From Pseudomonas taetrolens (GTDB lineage Bacteria > Pseudomonadota > Gammaproteobacteria > Pseudomonadales > Pseudomonadaceae), in NCBI RefSeq assembly GCF_900475285.1, contig NZ_LS483370.1, forward strand, positions 1,440,001 to 1,504,000: 64,000 nucleotides of DNA, read 5' to 3'. The translations under genes and the position numbers were made by a program. Each line of letters starts with the position of its first letter. Position 1 is the stretch's first letter. A model generated the notes under the pieces. It was given only the letters and a program-made list of their open reading frames with translations. It made no database searches and was not told the origin of the DNA. Positions 56,358-64,000 of the stretch are shown piece by piece.

Positions 56358-56407
56358 GCCCTGCGATCATTCATTTTTTGTCACACAAAAATGAATGATC
56401 GCAGGGC
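56358..56407. terminator. Perfect 21-bp inverted repeat between two minus-strand genes
   Basis: 56358-56378 and 56387-56407 are exact reverse complements with an 8-nt loop TGTCACAC. It lies 21 bp after the stop of the small membrane protein gene and 47 bp before the MscS-type GTG. The stem ends in A/T runs. Probably the terminator of the small gene; it could also act as a leader structure for the channel gene. Confidence 0.7.
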
Positions 56408-56428
56408 GGGTGCAGAAGACGCCGGTTC

Positions 56429-56611
56429 CTATTCGTTCAGTTTGGCCAGGATTTTGAAGATGATGGTGCCAAAAATCAGCAGCATCCCACACCAGATCAT
56501 CAGCACGCCGATACCGCTAGGGCGTTCGCGAAAGTTGAAACCTATGGTCAGCAACAACATGCCACAGACAATGGGAATCATCATGGAGTGGAACGCAGAC
56601 AGCTCAATCAT
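56429..56611 (-). CDS. Small membrane protein, function unknown
   Basis: A 60-residue protein with two membrane helices (about residues 9-25 and 33-52) separated by the basic turn NFRERPSG, and a short charged tail. No motif recognised. The frame is free of alternatives, the hydrophobicity pattern is regular, and a terminator-like inverted repeat follows, so it is likely a real gene. It sits alone between the MscS-type channel and apeB. Confidence 0.6.
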   Translation of the reverse strand: MIELSAFHSMMIPIVCGMLLLTIGFNFRERPSGIGVLMIWCGMLLIFGTIIFKILAKLNE

Positions 56612-56715
56612 GGTTATGAACCTGAAGGAATGAATGCTCTGAGTCTAGGCGGCTTTGTGCAGAGGGGGAGTGATGCGCATCAAAAAATGATGTGAGTTGT
56701 TTTTTGATGCAGCAA

Positions 56716-56744
56716 CCCCGCTGCCGCAGATTGCGGTAGCGGGG
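56716..56744 (-). terminator. Hairpin after apeB
   Basis: CCCCGCTGCCGCA (56716-56728) and TGCGGTAGCGGGG (56732-56744) pair with one G-T mismatch, 11 bp past the apeB stop; on the minus strand a run of T follows shortly (GCATCAAAAAACAA on + is AT-rich). The arms resemble the REP family. Confidence 0.6.
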
Positions 56745-56754
56745 GCAGGAGGCG

Positions 56755-58044
56755 TTATGGCAATTGCTGGCTGGCGTAGAACGCGCTCAATACTTTGACC
56801 AGGTGTGCCAGGTCATGACTGCCGGCCAGCTCTCGAATCGAATGCATGGCAAATGTCGGCAGGCCGATGTCCACGGTGCGCACGCCCAGATGGCTGGCGG
56901 TGATCGGGCCAATGGTTGATCCGCAGCCCATGTCGCTGCGCACGACAAAGCTCTGCACCGGAACTTCTTCGGCCATGCACAGATGACGGAAAAAACCGGC
57001 TGTTTCGCTGTTGGTGGCGTAACGCTGATTGCTGTTGACCTTGATCACCGGTCCGGCATTGAGTTTCGGGCCGTGGTTGGCGTCGTGCTTGTCGGCATAG
57101 TTGGGGTGCACGCCATGAGCGTTATCGGCTGATACCAGCAGCGACTTTTGAATGGTGCGCACGTACTCGTCACCCTCAGGCAGCAGGCGCTGGAGGATTT
57201 GTTCGAGCATCGGACCGTCGGCGCCGCACGCCGAGCACGAGCCGACCTCTTCGTGATCGTTGGCCACGAACAGGCAGGTTTCTTCGGTCTCGGTATTGAG
57301 CAGGGCTTGCAGGCCGGCGTAACACGACAGCAGGTTATCGAGGCGTGCGCCGGCGATGAAGTCGCCATTGAGACCGATGACTGCGGCGCTTTGAGTGTCG
57401 TAGAAACTCAACTCGTAATCGAGCACGACGTCAGCGTTGAGACCGTGCTCGCGCGCCAGTTGGTCGGTGAGCAGGGCGCGGAAATCAACGCGCTCATCGC
57501 CGGCGACCTGAGCCAGGATTGGCGGCAGTTCGGTCTGGGGATTGATTGGCCAGCCTTCGTTGGCGGCGCGATTGAGGTGGATCGCCAGATTGGGGATGGT
57601 CGCAATTGGCGCCCTGAAATCGATCAGCTGGCTTTCAACCTGGCCATCGCGGCGAAAGGTGACACGCCCGGCGAGCGACAGGTCGCGGTCGAACCAGGGA
57701 GCCAGCAAGGCGCCGCCGTAGACTTCGACACCCAGCTGCCAGAAACCCTGACGTTGCAATTCGGGTTGTGGCTTGACCCGCAGGCAGGGGCTGTCTGTGT
57801 GAGCACCGACCATGCGGATGCCGCCATGCAGCGCAGAGTGACGACCCAGCTTGAAAGCAACGATGGAAGAGTCATTACGGGTGACGTAATAACGGCCATT
57901 GGCTTCGGTGAACCATGTTTCGCGTTCGTCGAGGCGCTGAAAACCTGCAGCCTCCAGACGTTGAACAAGACTGGCAGTGGCATGAAAGGGGGTAGGGGAG
58001 GCCTTCAGAAAGTCGATCAGGCCTTGGTTCAACTCTTCGCGCAT
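56755..58044 (-). CDS. apeB: M18 family aspartyl aminopeptidase
   Basis: A 429-residue metallo-aminopeptidase. Zinc and catalytic residues lie in [13 protein letters not shown] near residue 80, [19 protein letters not shown] near residue 245, [11 protein letters not shown], and [10 protein letters not shown] near residue 403. M18 enzymes form large dodecamers and remove N-terminal residues, often acidic, in the cytosol. The ATG at 58042-58044 starts [13 protein letters not shown], the family start. In P. aeruginosa the same gene follows rluA and minCDE (from memory). Confidence 0.92.
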   Translation of the reverse strand: MREELNQGLIDFLKASPTPFHATASLVQRLEAAGFQRLDERETWFTEANGRYYVTRNDSSIVAFKLGRHSALHGGIRMVGAHTDSPCLRVKPQPELQRQGFWQLGVEVYGGALLAPWFDRDLSLAGRVTFRRDGQVESQLIDFRAPIATIPNLAIHLNRAANEGWPINPQTELPPILAQVAGDERVDFRALLTDQLAREHGLNADVVLDYELSFYDTQSAAVIGLNGDFIAGARLDNLLSCYAGLQALLNTETEETCLFVANDHEEVGSCSACGADGPMLEQILQRLLPEGDEYVRTIQKSLLVSADNAHGVHPNYADKHDANHGPKLNAGPVIKVNSNQRYATNSETAGFFRHLCMAEEVPVQSFVVRSDMGCGSTIGPITASHLGVRTVDIGLPTFAMHSIRELAGSHDLAHLVKVLSAFYASQQLP

Positions 58045-58096
58045 AAGTTACTCCAGACAGCAAGGCCGCGAGTTTAACGCATTTCCCTCAGGAGCT

Positions 58097-58205
58097 GGCA
58101 GGCTGCGATCTTTTGATCCTTAGCCGCTGCAGAAGGCGGGGCATCAAGCGGCCAAGGCGCTTGATGCCCTGGACGCAGCCTCGCTCCGCGCGTCAGCGGC
58201 TACGG
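58097..58205. repeat. Nested inverted repeats, REP-related
   Basis: GGGCATCAAGCG (58139-58150) and CGCTTGATGCCC (58158-58169) form a perfect 12-bp stem, flanked by AGCCGCTGCAGAAGGC on the left and GTCAGCGGCTACGG on the right, REP-like arms. It lies between the 3' end of rluA and the start of apeB, so it could also end rluA transcription. Confidence 0.65.
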
Positions 58206-58241
58206 ATCTGGGAGGTTACTAAGGCCGCGGCCGGCGGCGGT

Positions 58242-58877
58242 TTAAAACGGTGCCGGACACTCGAAGCGCAGGCGCTCGCCGGTTTGCGGGTGGGTGAAGC
58301 TGAGCATGCTGGCATGCAGGCACAGGCGCGGCCAGGCGGCCAGGGCCTGTGGGTGAGCGTAAAGCCCGTCACCCAACAGTGGATGACCGATAGACAGCAT
58401 GTGCACGCGCAACTGGTGCGAACGTCCGGTAATGGGCGTCAGCTCAACTCGGCAATAGTCGCCACAGCGTTCCAGGACTTTCCAGAACGTCAGTGCGTTT
58501 TTACCAAACTCGTGATCGACCACATGCCGAGGCTTGGTGGGCGGGTCGTAACGCAAGGGCAGATCAATGGTGCCGCTGTCGAGTTCGGGCTGACCCCAGG
58601 CCAAAGCGGTGTAGGCTTTTTCAGTTTCGCGGTCGTGAAACTGGCGCGACAATTCTCGATGGGTATCCGCATCCCGGGCCAGCAGAATGATTCCGGAAGT
58701 TTCCCAGTCCAGGCGATGGACAATGCGCGCTTCCGGATAGCCGTTTTCTTGCAGGCGAGTGATCAGGCAATCCTTGTTGTCTTCGGCCCGGCCCGGCACC
58801 GAAAGCAGCAACGTCGGTTTGTTGACGACCAGAACGCCTGCGTCCTGATGGATGATGTGGATATTCGACAACGGCAT
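58242..58877 (-). CDS. rluA: RluA-type pseudouridine synthase
   Basis: A 211-residue RsuA/RluA-family enzyme without an S4 domain, as in RluA. The catalytic aspartate is in IVHRLDWETSGI near residue 57; KPRHVVDHEFG and TGRSHQLRVHM are further core motifs. RluA modifies 23S rRNA U746 and certain tRNAs at U32 in E. coli. It follows minE by 90 bp on the same strand and could be part of the min transcript. Confidence 0.88.
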   Translation of the reverse strand: MPLSNIHIIHQDAGVLVVNKPTLLLSVPGRAEDNKDCLITRLQENGYPEARIVHRLDWETSGIILLARDADTHRELSRQFHDRETEKAYTALAWGQPELDSGTIDLPLRYDPPTKPRHVVDHEFGKNALTFWKVLERCGDYCRVELTPITGRSHQLRVHMLSIGHPLLGDGLYAHPQALAAWPRLCLHASMLSFTHPQTGERLRFECPAPF

Positions 58878-58967
58878 TAAAACAGCCTCTTAACAAACGC
58901 CAACGGCGACGTGGGAACCTCCTCTGCAGAGAAGGCGCCCAAGCCGCCGTGGTGTCAGCCGGATCGA

Positions 58968-59222
58968 TCAGCGATCAGGCAGTGTGATATTGAGTTCCAG
59001 AATCGAGCAGCTGCCCTGGTTTTCCAGTGCAACCTGTACTTGATCTGACTCGATGTTGACGTATTTGCGGATCACTTCGACCAGCTCTTTTTGCAGGGCT
59101 GGCAGGTAGTCAGGACTGGTGCGTTGGCCGCGTTCGTGCGCCACGATAATCTGTAGACGCTCTTTCGCGACCGACGCGGTAGTGGTCTTTTTGTTGGCAC
59201 GAAAGAAGTCAAAAATATTCAT
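58968..59222 (-). CDS. minE: Cell division topological specificity factor MinE
   Basis: An 84-residue protein. The N-terminal amphipathic and MinD-contact segment [24 protein letters not shown] is followed by the dimerisation domain with [16 protein letters not shown]. It releases MinD from the membrane by stimulating its ATPase, giving pole-to-pole oscillation that keeps FtsZ at midcell. It lies 3 bp after minD. Confidence 0.96.
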   Translation of the reverse strand: MNIFDFFRANKKTTTASVAKERLQIIVAHERGQRTSPDYLPALQKELVEVIRKYVNIESDQVQVALENQGSCSILELNITLPDR

Positions 59223-59225
59223 TGC

Positions 59226-60038
59226 TTAGTTGCCTCCAAACAGGCGCTCGAAGAATCCCTTCTTCGTCACATCGAGGAAACGGTGTTCCACGGTTTTGCC
59301 CAGCAAGCGATCAACCGCATCGCTGTAAGCCTGACCGGCGTCGCTCTGATCATCAAGGATCACGGGCACGCCCTGGTTGGATGCTTTGAGTACCGCCTGG
59401 GATTCTGGAATCACGCCCAGCAGGGCTACGGCCAGAATCTCTTTAACGTCTTCTACGCCCAGCATCTCGCCCTTGCTCACGCGCTCGGGGTTGTAGCGGG
59501 TCAGCAGCAAGTGCTCGCGGATCGGTTCTTCGCCCAGTTCGGCACGACGCGACTTGCTGGCCAGCAGGCCGAGCATGCGGTCGGAGTCACGTACCGAAGA
59601 CACTTCAGGGTTGGTCACGACAATCGCTTCATCGGCGAAGTACATGGCCAGGTGAGCGCCGGTTTCGATACCGGCCGGGGAGTCGCAGACCACGAATTCG
59701 AAGGTTTCTTTAAGTTCCATCAGAACTTTTTCGACGCCTTCCTTGGTCAGGGCTTCCTTGTCACGCGTCTGGCTGGCAGCCAGTACGTAGAGGTTTTCCA
59801 GACGCTTGTCTTTGATCAGGGCCTGCTGCAGGTTGGCTTCGCCATTGACCACGTTGACGAAGTCGTACACCACGCGGCACTCGCAACCCATGATCAAGTC
59901 CAGGTTACGCAAGCCAACGTCGAAGTCGACGATCACTGTTTTGTGGCCGCGCAGAGCGAGGCCGGTACCGATAGCGGCGCTGGTGGTGGTCTTACCCACA
60001 CCACCCTTGCCGGATGTAACCACTAGAATCTTGGCCAA
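59226..60038 (-). CDS. minD: Septum site-determining ATPase MinD
   Basis: A 270-residue deviant-Walker ATPase: VVTSGKGGVGKTTTSA near residue 5 with the signature lysine, switch I/II VDFDVGLRNLD and VVCDSPAGIE, and a C-terminal amphipathic membrane-targeting helix (KKGFFERLFGGN). It recruits MinC to the membrane and oscillates with MinE. Second gene of the min operon; 199 bp separate it from minC, longer than usual, so it may have a promoter of its own. Confidence 0.96.
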   Translation of the reverse strand: MAKILVVTSGKGGVGKTTTSAAIGTGLALRGHKTVIVDFDVGLRNLDLIMGCECRVVYDFVNVVNGEANLQQALIKDKRLENLYVLAASQTRDKEALTKEGVEKVLMELKETFEFVVCDSPAGIETGAHLAMYFADEAIVVTNPEVSSVRDSDRMLGLLASKSRRAELGEEPIREHLLLTRYNPERVSKGEMLGVEDVKEILAVALLGVIPESQAVLKASNQGVPVILDDQSDAGQAYSDAVDRLLGKTVEHRFLDVTKKGFFERLFGGN

Positions 60039-60237
60039 GGTGTTTCACCCCTAAGGAAAAAGGACTTTTTAGCCCCTGAATAACATCTCTGTAACGACTG
60101 CAGGTCAACAGTCTTGGCGGGCCATCGTTTCGGGTCGGTCTACATGACGTAGGCGCTTCCTGCTTGCTGACTTCCTACAAGTTTTAATCTGTTTTCTCTA
60201 CGATTTTGAGATGGTTGGAAAATGGCGAGAGTATCCG

Positions 60238-60972
60238 TTAAAGACGGGTGATGTTCAACATGTCGCTTGACAGACTGATTTGAACACCTGCTCCCCACAA
60301 GGGATCACGGCGCAGGTCTTCACTGACCTTGTACTTGCCGGCAATGGACACCAGCTCGGCGCTCAGTTGCTGGCAAAAAATGCGCGCTTTGGCATTGCCT
60401 TTATGGCCAGCCAGCGCTCGACCGCGCATAGGCCCGTACACATGGATGTTTCCATCGGCCATAAGTTCCGCACCGGGACTCACTGAAGCGACGACGACCA
60501 GGTCGCAGCCTTCGGCGTATATCGTCTGGCCACCACGTACCGGGCTGGTAATGATCTTGGTTGGCCTGATCACGGGCTCGGCCGGTTTTTCAGGTTTTTT
60601 GGGCACGGCCTCTACAGGCTCGATCGGCTGCTCACGTGCACCGGAGGGTGGCAGCACGGGCAGGTCGATGGCGATGGCAGCGGCGATATCTTCGATACGG
60701 CTGGCACGAATGGCCAGGGTACGCAGGCCATGTTGGCGGCACACGCGCATCAAGGCCGGCAGATCGATTGCACCTTCGCTGGCGGGCAACTTGTCCAGTG
60801 CCAGTACCAGCGGAGTGTTGCTGAAAAAATTCGGTGCTTGTGCCACTTTGGCAGCCAGTTGGCGATCAAGGGCTTCAAGGTTGTTGTGTGCCAGTTCCAG
60901 CACCGTAATGGCGAGCATACTGCCCTTTAACTGGAACACAGGGGCTTGGTCTAGCGATTCGGTTGGGCTCAT
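60238..60972 (-). CDS. minC: Septum site-determining inhibitor MinC
   Basis: A 244-residue FtsZ-assembly inhibitor. The N-terminal domain begins [19 protein letters not shown] and contains the FtsZ-directed region; a Pro/Glu-rich linker (about residues 115-145) leads to the C-terminal beta-helix with [23 protein letters not shown] and the glycine-rich [16 protein letters not shown], the MinD-binding and FtsZ-tail site. ATG at 60970-60972 matches family starts, though its ribosome site is weak. It is divergent from the acyltransferase gene. Confidence 0.94.
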   Translation of the reverse strand: MSPTESLDQAPVFQLKGSMLAITVLELAHNNLEALDRQLAAKVAQAPNFFSNTPLVLALDKLPASEGAIDLPALMRVCRQHGLRTLAIRASRIEDIAAAIAIDLPVLPPSGAREQPIEPVEAVPKKPEKPAEPVIRPTKIITSPVRGGQTIYAEGCDLVVVASVSPGAELMADGNIHVYGPMRGRALAGHKGNAKARIFCQQLSAELVSIAGKYKVSEDLRRDPLWGAGVQISLSSDMLNITRL

Positions 60973-61091
60973 GGTTTGTTTAACACAGCTTGTCACTTAA
61001 AGTGCTGAGACTTATAACGAGAACGCTGGCGAGCCGCAAGCGGGGTCTAACGATGTAGAATGCCCGGCCATCTGTCTGTCCGGAATCACTC

Positions 61092-62024
61092 ATGGATCGC
61101 CCGCGTTTTCGAGCTGCTTTTTTTCATCCGCGCTTTTGGCCGCTCTGGTCAGGGTTGGGGCTGCTATGGCTGGTCGTTCAATTACCTTATAAAACCCAGC
61201 TGTGCATCGGTCGCGGGCTGGGTGCGCTGATGTACCGGGTAGCGGGGGACCGTCGACGCATTGCTGCCCGTAACCTCGAATTGTGCTTCCCGGAAAAAAC
61301 CGCCGCTGAACGCAAGCGCTTGCTCAAGGACAATTTTGCGTCCACGGGTATCGCGTTCTTTGAAATGGCCATGAGCTGGTGGTGGTCCAGGCCGCGGCTG
61401 GCCAGGCTGGCTCATGTCGAAGGGCTGGAACACCTCAAGCAGGCTCAGCTGGATGGCAAGGGCGTGATCCTGATGGCGTTTCACTTCACCACGCTGGAAA
61501 TCGGCGCTGCGCTGCTCGGTCAGAAGCACACGATCGATGGCATGTACCGTGAGCACAAGAACCCGCTGTTCGACTTTATCCAGCGACGGGGCCGTGAGCG
61601 GCACAATGTCGACTCGCTGGCAGTGGAGCGTGATGACGTTCGCGGGATGCTCAAGTTACTGCGTTCCGGGCGGGCGATCTGGTATGCGCCCGACCAGGAT
61701 TACGGCGCCAAGCAAAGCATTTTCGTGCCGCTATTCGGTATCCCGGCGGCGACCGTCACCGCGACCAGTAAATTCGCCAGACTGGGCAAGGCGCAGGTTG
61801 TGCCCTTTACTCAACAACGGCTGGCCGATGGCAGCGGTTATAAACTGGTCATTCATCCTCCCCTGAAGGACTTTCCCGGAGAAAGCGATGAGGCTGATTG
61901 CCTGCGAATCAATCACTGGGTCGAGCGAGCGGTGCGTGAGTGTCCCGAGCAATACTTGTGGGCCCATCGCCGCTTCAAGACCCGCCCGCCGGGCGAGCCA
62001 AAGCTCTACGACAAGCGTCGCTGA
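61092..62024 (+). CDS. lpxL: Lipid A biosynthesis lauroyl acyltransferase (HtrB/LpxL-type)
   Basis: A 310-residue inner-membrane acyltransferase. One N-terminal membrane helix (about residues 17-33), then the catalytic HX4E in AFHFTTLE near residue 137, followed by MYREHKNPLFDFIQRRGRER and YAPDQDYG motifs. It adds a secondary acyl chain to lipid A from acyl-ACP. P. aeruginosa has two such enzymes and this one is at the min locus, as in that species (from memory), so the acylated position is not assigned here. Confidence 0.9.
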   Translation: MDRPRFRAAFFHPRFWPLWSGLGLLWLVVQLPYKTQLCIGRGLGALMYRVAGDRRRIAARNLELCFPEKTAAERKRLLKDNFASTGIAFFEMAMSWWWSRPRLARLAHVEGLEHLKQAQLDGKGVILMAFHFTTLEIGAALLGQKHTIDGMYREHKNPLFDFIQRRGRERHNVDSLAVERDDVRGMLKLLRSGRAIWYAPDQDYGAKQSIFVPLFGIPAATVTATSKFARLGKAQVVPFTQQRLADGSGYKLVIHPPLKDFPGESDEADCLRINHWVERAVRECPEQYLWAHRRFKTRPPGEPKLYDKRR

Positions 62025-62039
62025 CCAAGGGCGTCATCC

Positions 62040-63188
62040 GTGAGCACGGGCGCGCCGGTCACGGGGCTGATTCTTTCAGGTGGCGGCGCGCGGGCTGCTT
62101 ATCAGGTGGGGGTATTGGCAGCAATTGCAGAACTGCTGCCCGGTGGTGCTGCCAACCCGTTCCCGGTGATTGTCGGGACCTCGGCGGGGGCAATCAATGC
62201 GGTCAGCCTGGCCAGTGGCGCACTGGATTTCGCCCGGGCTGTCGAGCACCTGACTGCATTCTGGCAAGGATTCGAGAGTCATCGCGTCCTGCGCAGCGAT
62301 TGGCCGGGAGTGATTCACCAGGCCGGGCGATTTGTCGGTCACAGCCTGCTGGGGGTTGGCGCCGATGTGCCGGTGGCACTGCTCAATAGTTCACCCTTGC
62401 GCGATTTGCTGGATGAAAAAATCAACTTCTCGGGCATACAGCAGGCCATTGCCGAACAGCAATTGCATGCGATTGCCGTGACTGCGTTTGGTTACTCTTC
62501 CGGACAGGCGGTGACTTTTTACCAGGGCAAGGGCGTGATCGATGGCTGGCTAAGGCATCGACGGATTGGTTTGTCCACGTTGTTGACTGTCGAGCACCTG
62601 CTGGCAAGCTCGGCGATCCCGCTGCTGTTCGCGCCGATCAAAATTGGCGAAGAGTATTTTGGTGATGGCGCGTTGCGCCAGTCTGCGCCCATCAGCCCTG
62701 CGTTGCATTTGGGGGCGACCCGGGTGCTGGTGGTTGGCGTGAGCGGCAACCCGCGAGGCCCGGATATGCAGGGCGGCCAGCAACGACAGTACAGTGCTCA
62801 GCAGCCGACGCTGGCCCAAATTGGCGGGCACATGCTCAACAGTACGTTCATTGACAGTCTCGAAAGCGATATCGAGTTGCTGGAGCGTCTTAACCACTTC
62901 AGCAGTTTGTTGCCTGCACAACCCCATAGTCTGGGATTGGCGCCGATTGAGGTGCTGGTGATTGCCCCGAGCCAACCTATCGATGAAATTGCCGCCCGAC
63001 ATCGTCACGAGCTGCCTTCAGCCCTGCGCATGTTTTTGCGTGGGCCGGGTGCCACAAAAACCAGCGGCGCCGGTGTGTTGAGCTATTTGTTGTTTGAGTC
63101 GGGTTACTGTCAGGAACTGATCGCGTTGGGTCGACGTGATGCCCTGGCCAAGCGCGAAGAGCTTTGTCGTTTTTTGCAGGCAGATTGA
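62040..63188 (+). CDS. Patatin-like phospholipase
   Basis: A 382-residue patatin-family protein, the second in this window. It has SGGGARAAYQVG near residues 14-25, nucleophile GTSAG (Ser about 50), and the dyad aspartate in FGDGALRQSAP, so the active site is intact. No signal peptide. It starts at GTG 62040, 15 bp after the acyltransferase stop with AAGGG upstream, so the two are in one operon. A role in membrane phospholipid turnover is possible but unproven. Confidence 0.85.
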   Translation: MSTGAPVTGLILSGGGARAAYQVGVLAAIAELLPGGAANPFPVIVGTSAGAINAVSLASGALDFARAVEHLTAFWQGFESHRVLRSDWPGVIHQAGRFVGHSLLGVGADVPVALLNSSPLRDLLDEKINFSGIQQAIAEQQLHAIAVTAFGYSSGQAVTFYQGKGVIDGWLRHRRIGLSTLLTVEHLLASSAIPLLFAPIKIGEEYFGDGALRQSAPISPALHLGATRVLVVGVSGNPRGPDMQGGQQRQYSAQQPTLAQIGGHMLNSTFIDSLESDIELLERLNHFSSLLPAQPHSLGLAPIEVLVIAPSQPIDEIAARHRHELPSALRMFLRGPGATKTSGAGVLSYLLFESGYCQELIALGRRDALAKREELCRFLQAD

Positions 63189-63224
63189 ACGGGCTGCGCG
63201 CAGCGCAGCCCGGATGACACGTGA

Positions 63225-64000
63225 CTATTCGGCGATCTGCAACTTGCGGGCTTCGGTGTAGATATAGCGTAACTTGTCATATTCGAATGGCGAGTCGAAC
63301 TGGCCGTAGCGGAAGCTGGTGGTATAGCGTTTGTCTACCGCGCCCAGTACCCAGATTTCCGGATGACGGGTGCTTTCATGAGCCACATTGAGGAAGTTGA
63401 TCTGCTGTTCGGCGCCATAGTCGACCAGCCGCCCGGTGGTGTCGCGCAGGTTTGAAGGGCCGAGAATCGGCAGCATCAGGTACGCGCCGCCCGGTACACC
63501 ATAAAACCCCAGGGTTTGCCCGAAGTCTTCGCTCTGGCGGGGAAGGCCCATTGCCGTGGCCGGGTCCCACAGTCCTGCGACCCCCAGCGTTGTGTTCAGC
63601 AACAAGCGGCCGGTGGTCTCCAGCGAGCGCTGCCCCTTGAGCTGCAACAGGCTGTTGAACAGGTTGGGCACATCACCCAGATTGTTGAAGAAGTTACTCA
63701 CCCCGGTGCGTAGAAAGCTGGGGGTGACATAGCGGTAACCGTCGACCACAGGCAGGAAGACCCACTGATCGAAGCGGTAGTTGAAGTGGTAGATCCTGCG
63801 ATTGATCGATTCCAGCGGGTCATACACGTTGAGCGCGTTCATGGTGGCGCGCTCGAACTCGCGCTGGTCGAGACCCGGATTGAACTTCAGCAATTTCAGC
63901 GGCTGAGTGAAGCCGTCGATGTCTTGCGTGCGCTCGGTATGCGCTTTGCTGTTGTCCGCCTGGGCGAAACTTGCACCCAGTAGCGCGGCGAGAAGCAATA
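63225..64000 (-). CDS. mlaA: MlaA/VacJ-family lipoprotein (N-terminus beyond window edge)
   Basis: The visible 258 residues contain an export-signal tail (LLAALLGASFAQADN) at the edge, then the MlaA core: NVYDPLESINRRIYHFNYRFDQWVF near residue 58, FFNNLGDVPNLFNSLLQLK, and the phospholipid-channel region DFGQTLGFYGVPGGAYLMLPILGPSN. MlaA sits in the outer membrane and removes phospholipids from its outer leaflet together with the MlaBCDEF pump. The true start lies upstream of the window, so lipobox presence cannot be judged. It is convergent with the patatin gene. Confidence 0.9.
   Translation of the reverse strand, partial: LLLAALLGASFAQADNSKAHTERTQDIDGFTQPLKLLKFNPGLDQREFERATMNALNVYDPLESINRRIYHFNYRFDQWVFLPVVDGYRYVTPSFLRTGVSNFFNNLGDVPNLFNSLLQLKGQRSLETTGRLLLNTTLGVAGLWDPATAMGLPRQSEDFGQTLGFYGVPGGAYLMLPILGPSNLRDTTGRLVDYGAEQQINFLNVAHESTRHPEIWVLGAVDKRYTTSFRYGQFDSPFEYDKLRYIYTEARKLQIAE

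Noticed and set aside
57148..58077. 309-codon plus-strand frame opposite apeB
   Set aside because: Shadow; M18 metal-binding motifs lie on the minus strand.

Overview
The window is a gene-dense, high-GC piece of a Pseudomonas chromosome, most like the fluorescens/putida lineages. The evidence is the OprI lipoprotein gene, a complete kdpFABC-kdpDE cluster, minCDE followed by an RluA-type gene and an M18 aminopeptidase, cysB downstream of DAHP synthase, a Prc protease, and repeated REP-like elements of the CTGTAGCCGCTGCC type. From memory, the blocks 33.9-38.6 kb and 41.9-64 kb follow gene orders known in P. aeruginosa. I see no insertion sequence, prophage, CRISPR array, rRNA or tRNA. All functional calls come from reading translations and motifs; no database search was run.

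Layout. 0-2.4 kb: nitroreductase (cut by the left edge), a YcgN-type cysteine-cluster protein, and an M61-like secreted protein whose HExxH motif is lost. 2.5-10.5 kb: high-affinity potassium uptake, kdpF (29 residues), kdpA, kdpB, kdpC, then the sensor kinase kdpD and regulator kdpE. 10.5-19.1 kb: patatin-like protein, small lipoprotein, CHAD protein, thioesterase, small membrane protein, chemoreceptor, TatD nuclease, MltF-like transglycosylase, DoxX protein, and a small unknown. 19.2-26.9 kb: a complete trans-4-hydroxy-L-proline catabolic cluster (FAD dehydrogenase, semialdehyde dehydrogenase, deaminase, 2-epimerase, permease) with a divergent PAS/AraC-type regulator. 26.9-38.6 kb: greB, the ybbA/ybbP-like ABC exporter divergent from tesA, an L,D-transpeptidase, oprI, an acetyltransferase, DAHP synthase, a PilZ protein, a thioredoxin-like protein, a 5'-nucleotidase, a universal stress protein and cysB.

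38.6-44.3 kb: a membrane-anchored catalase-fold protein in operon with a di-heme cytochrome, an FKBP-type lipoprotein, a perfect inverted pair of DnaA boxes, and three genes with overlapping stop/start codons (HTH, unknown, Sel1-like). 44.3-54 kb: prc, a quinone oxidoreductase, and a six-gene operon of ABC importer plus two phosphatase-superfamily enzymes. A GntR/UTRA regulator lies divergent to it and carries an in-frame amber codon; CTAG-centred palindromes sit in the intergenic region. 54-64 kb: a MscS-type channel, a small membrane protein, apeB, rluA, minE-minD-minC, a lauroyl acyltransferase, a second patatin-like protein, and an MlaA-type lipoprotein cut by the right edge.

The best candidates for undescribed biology are the phosphatase-linked ABC importer with its interrupted regulator and putative operators, the catalase-fold/di-heme pair, the DnaA-box palindrome beside the HTH/unknown/Sel1 cassette, and the degenerate M61-like protein.
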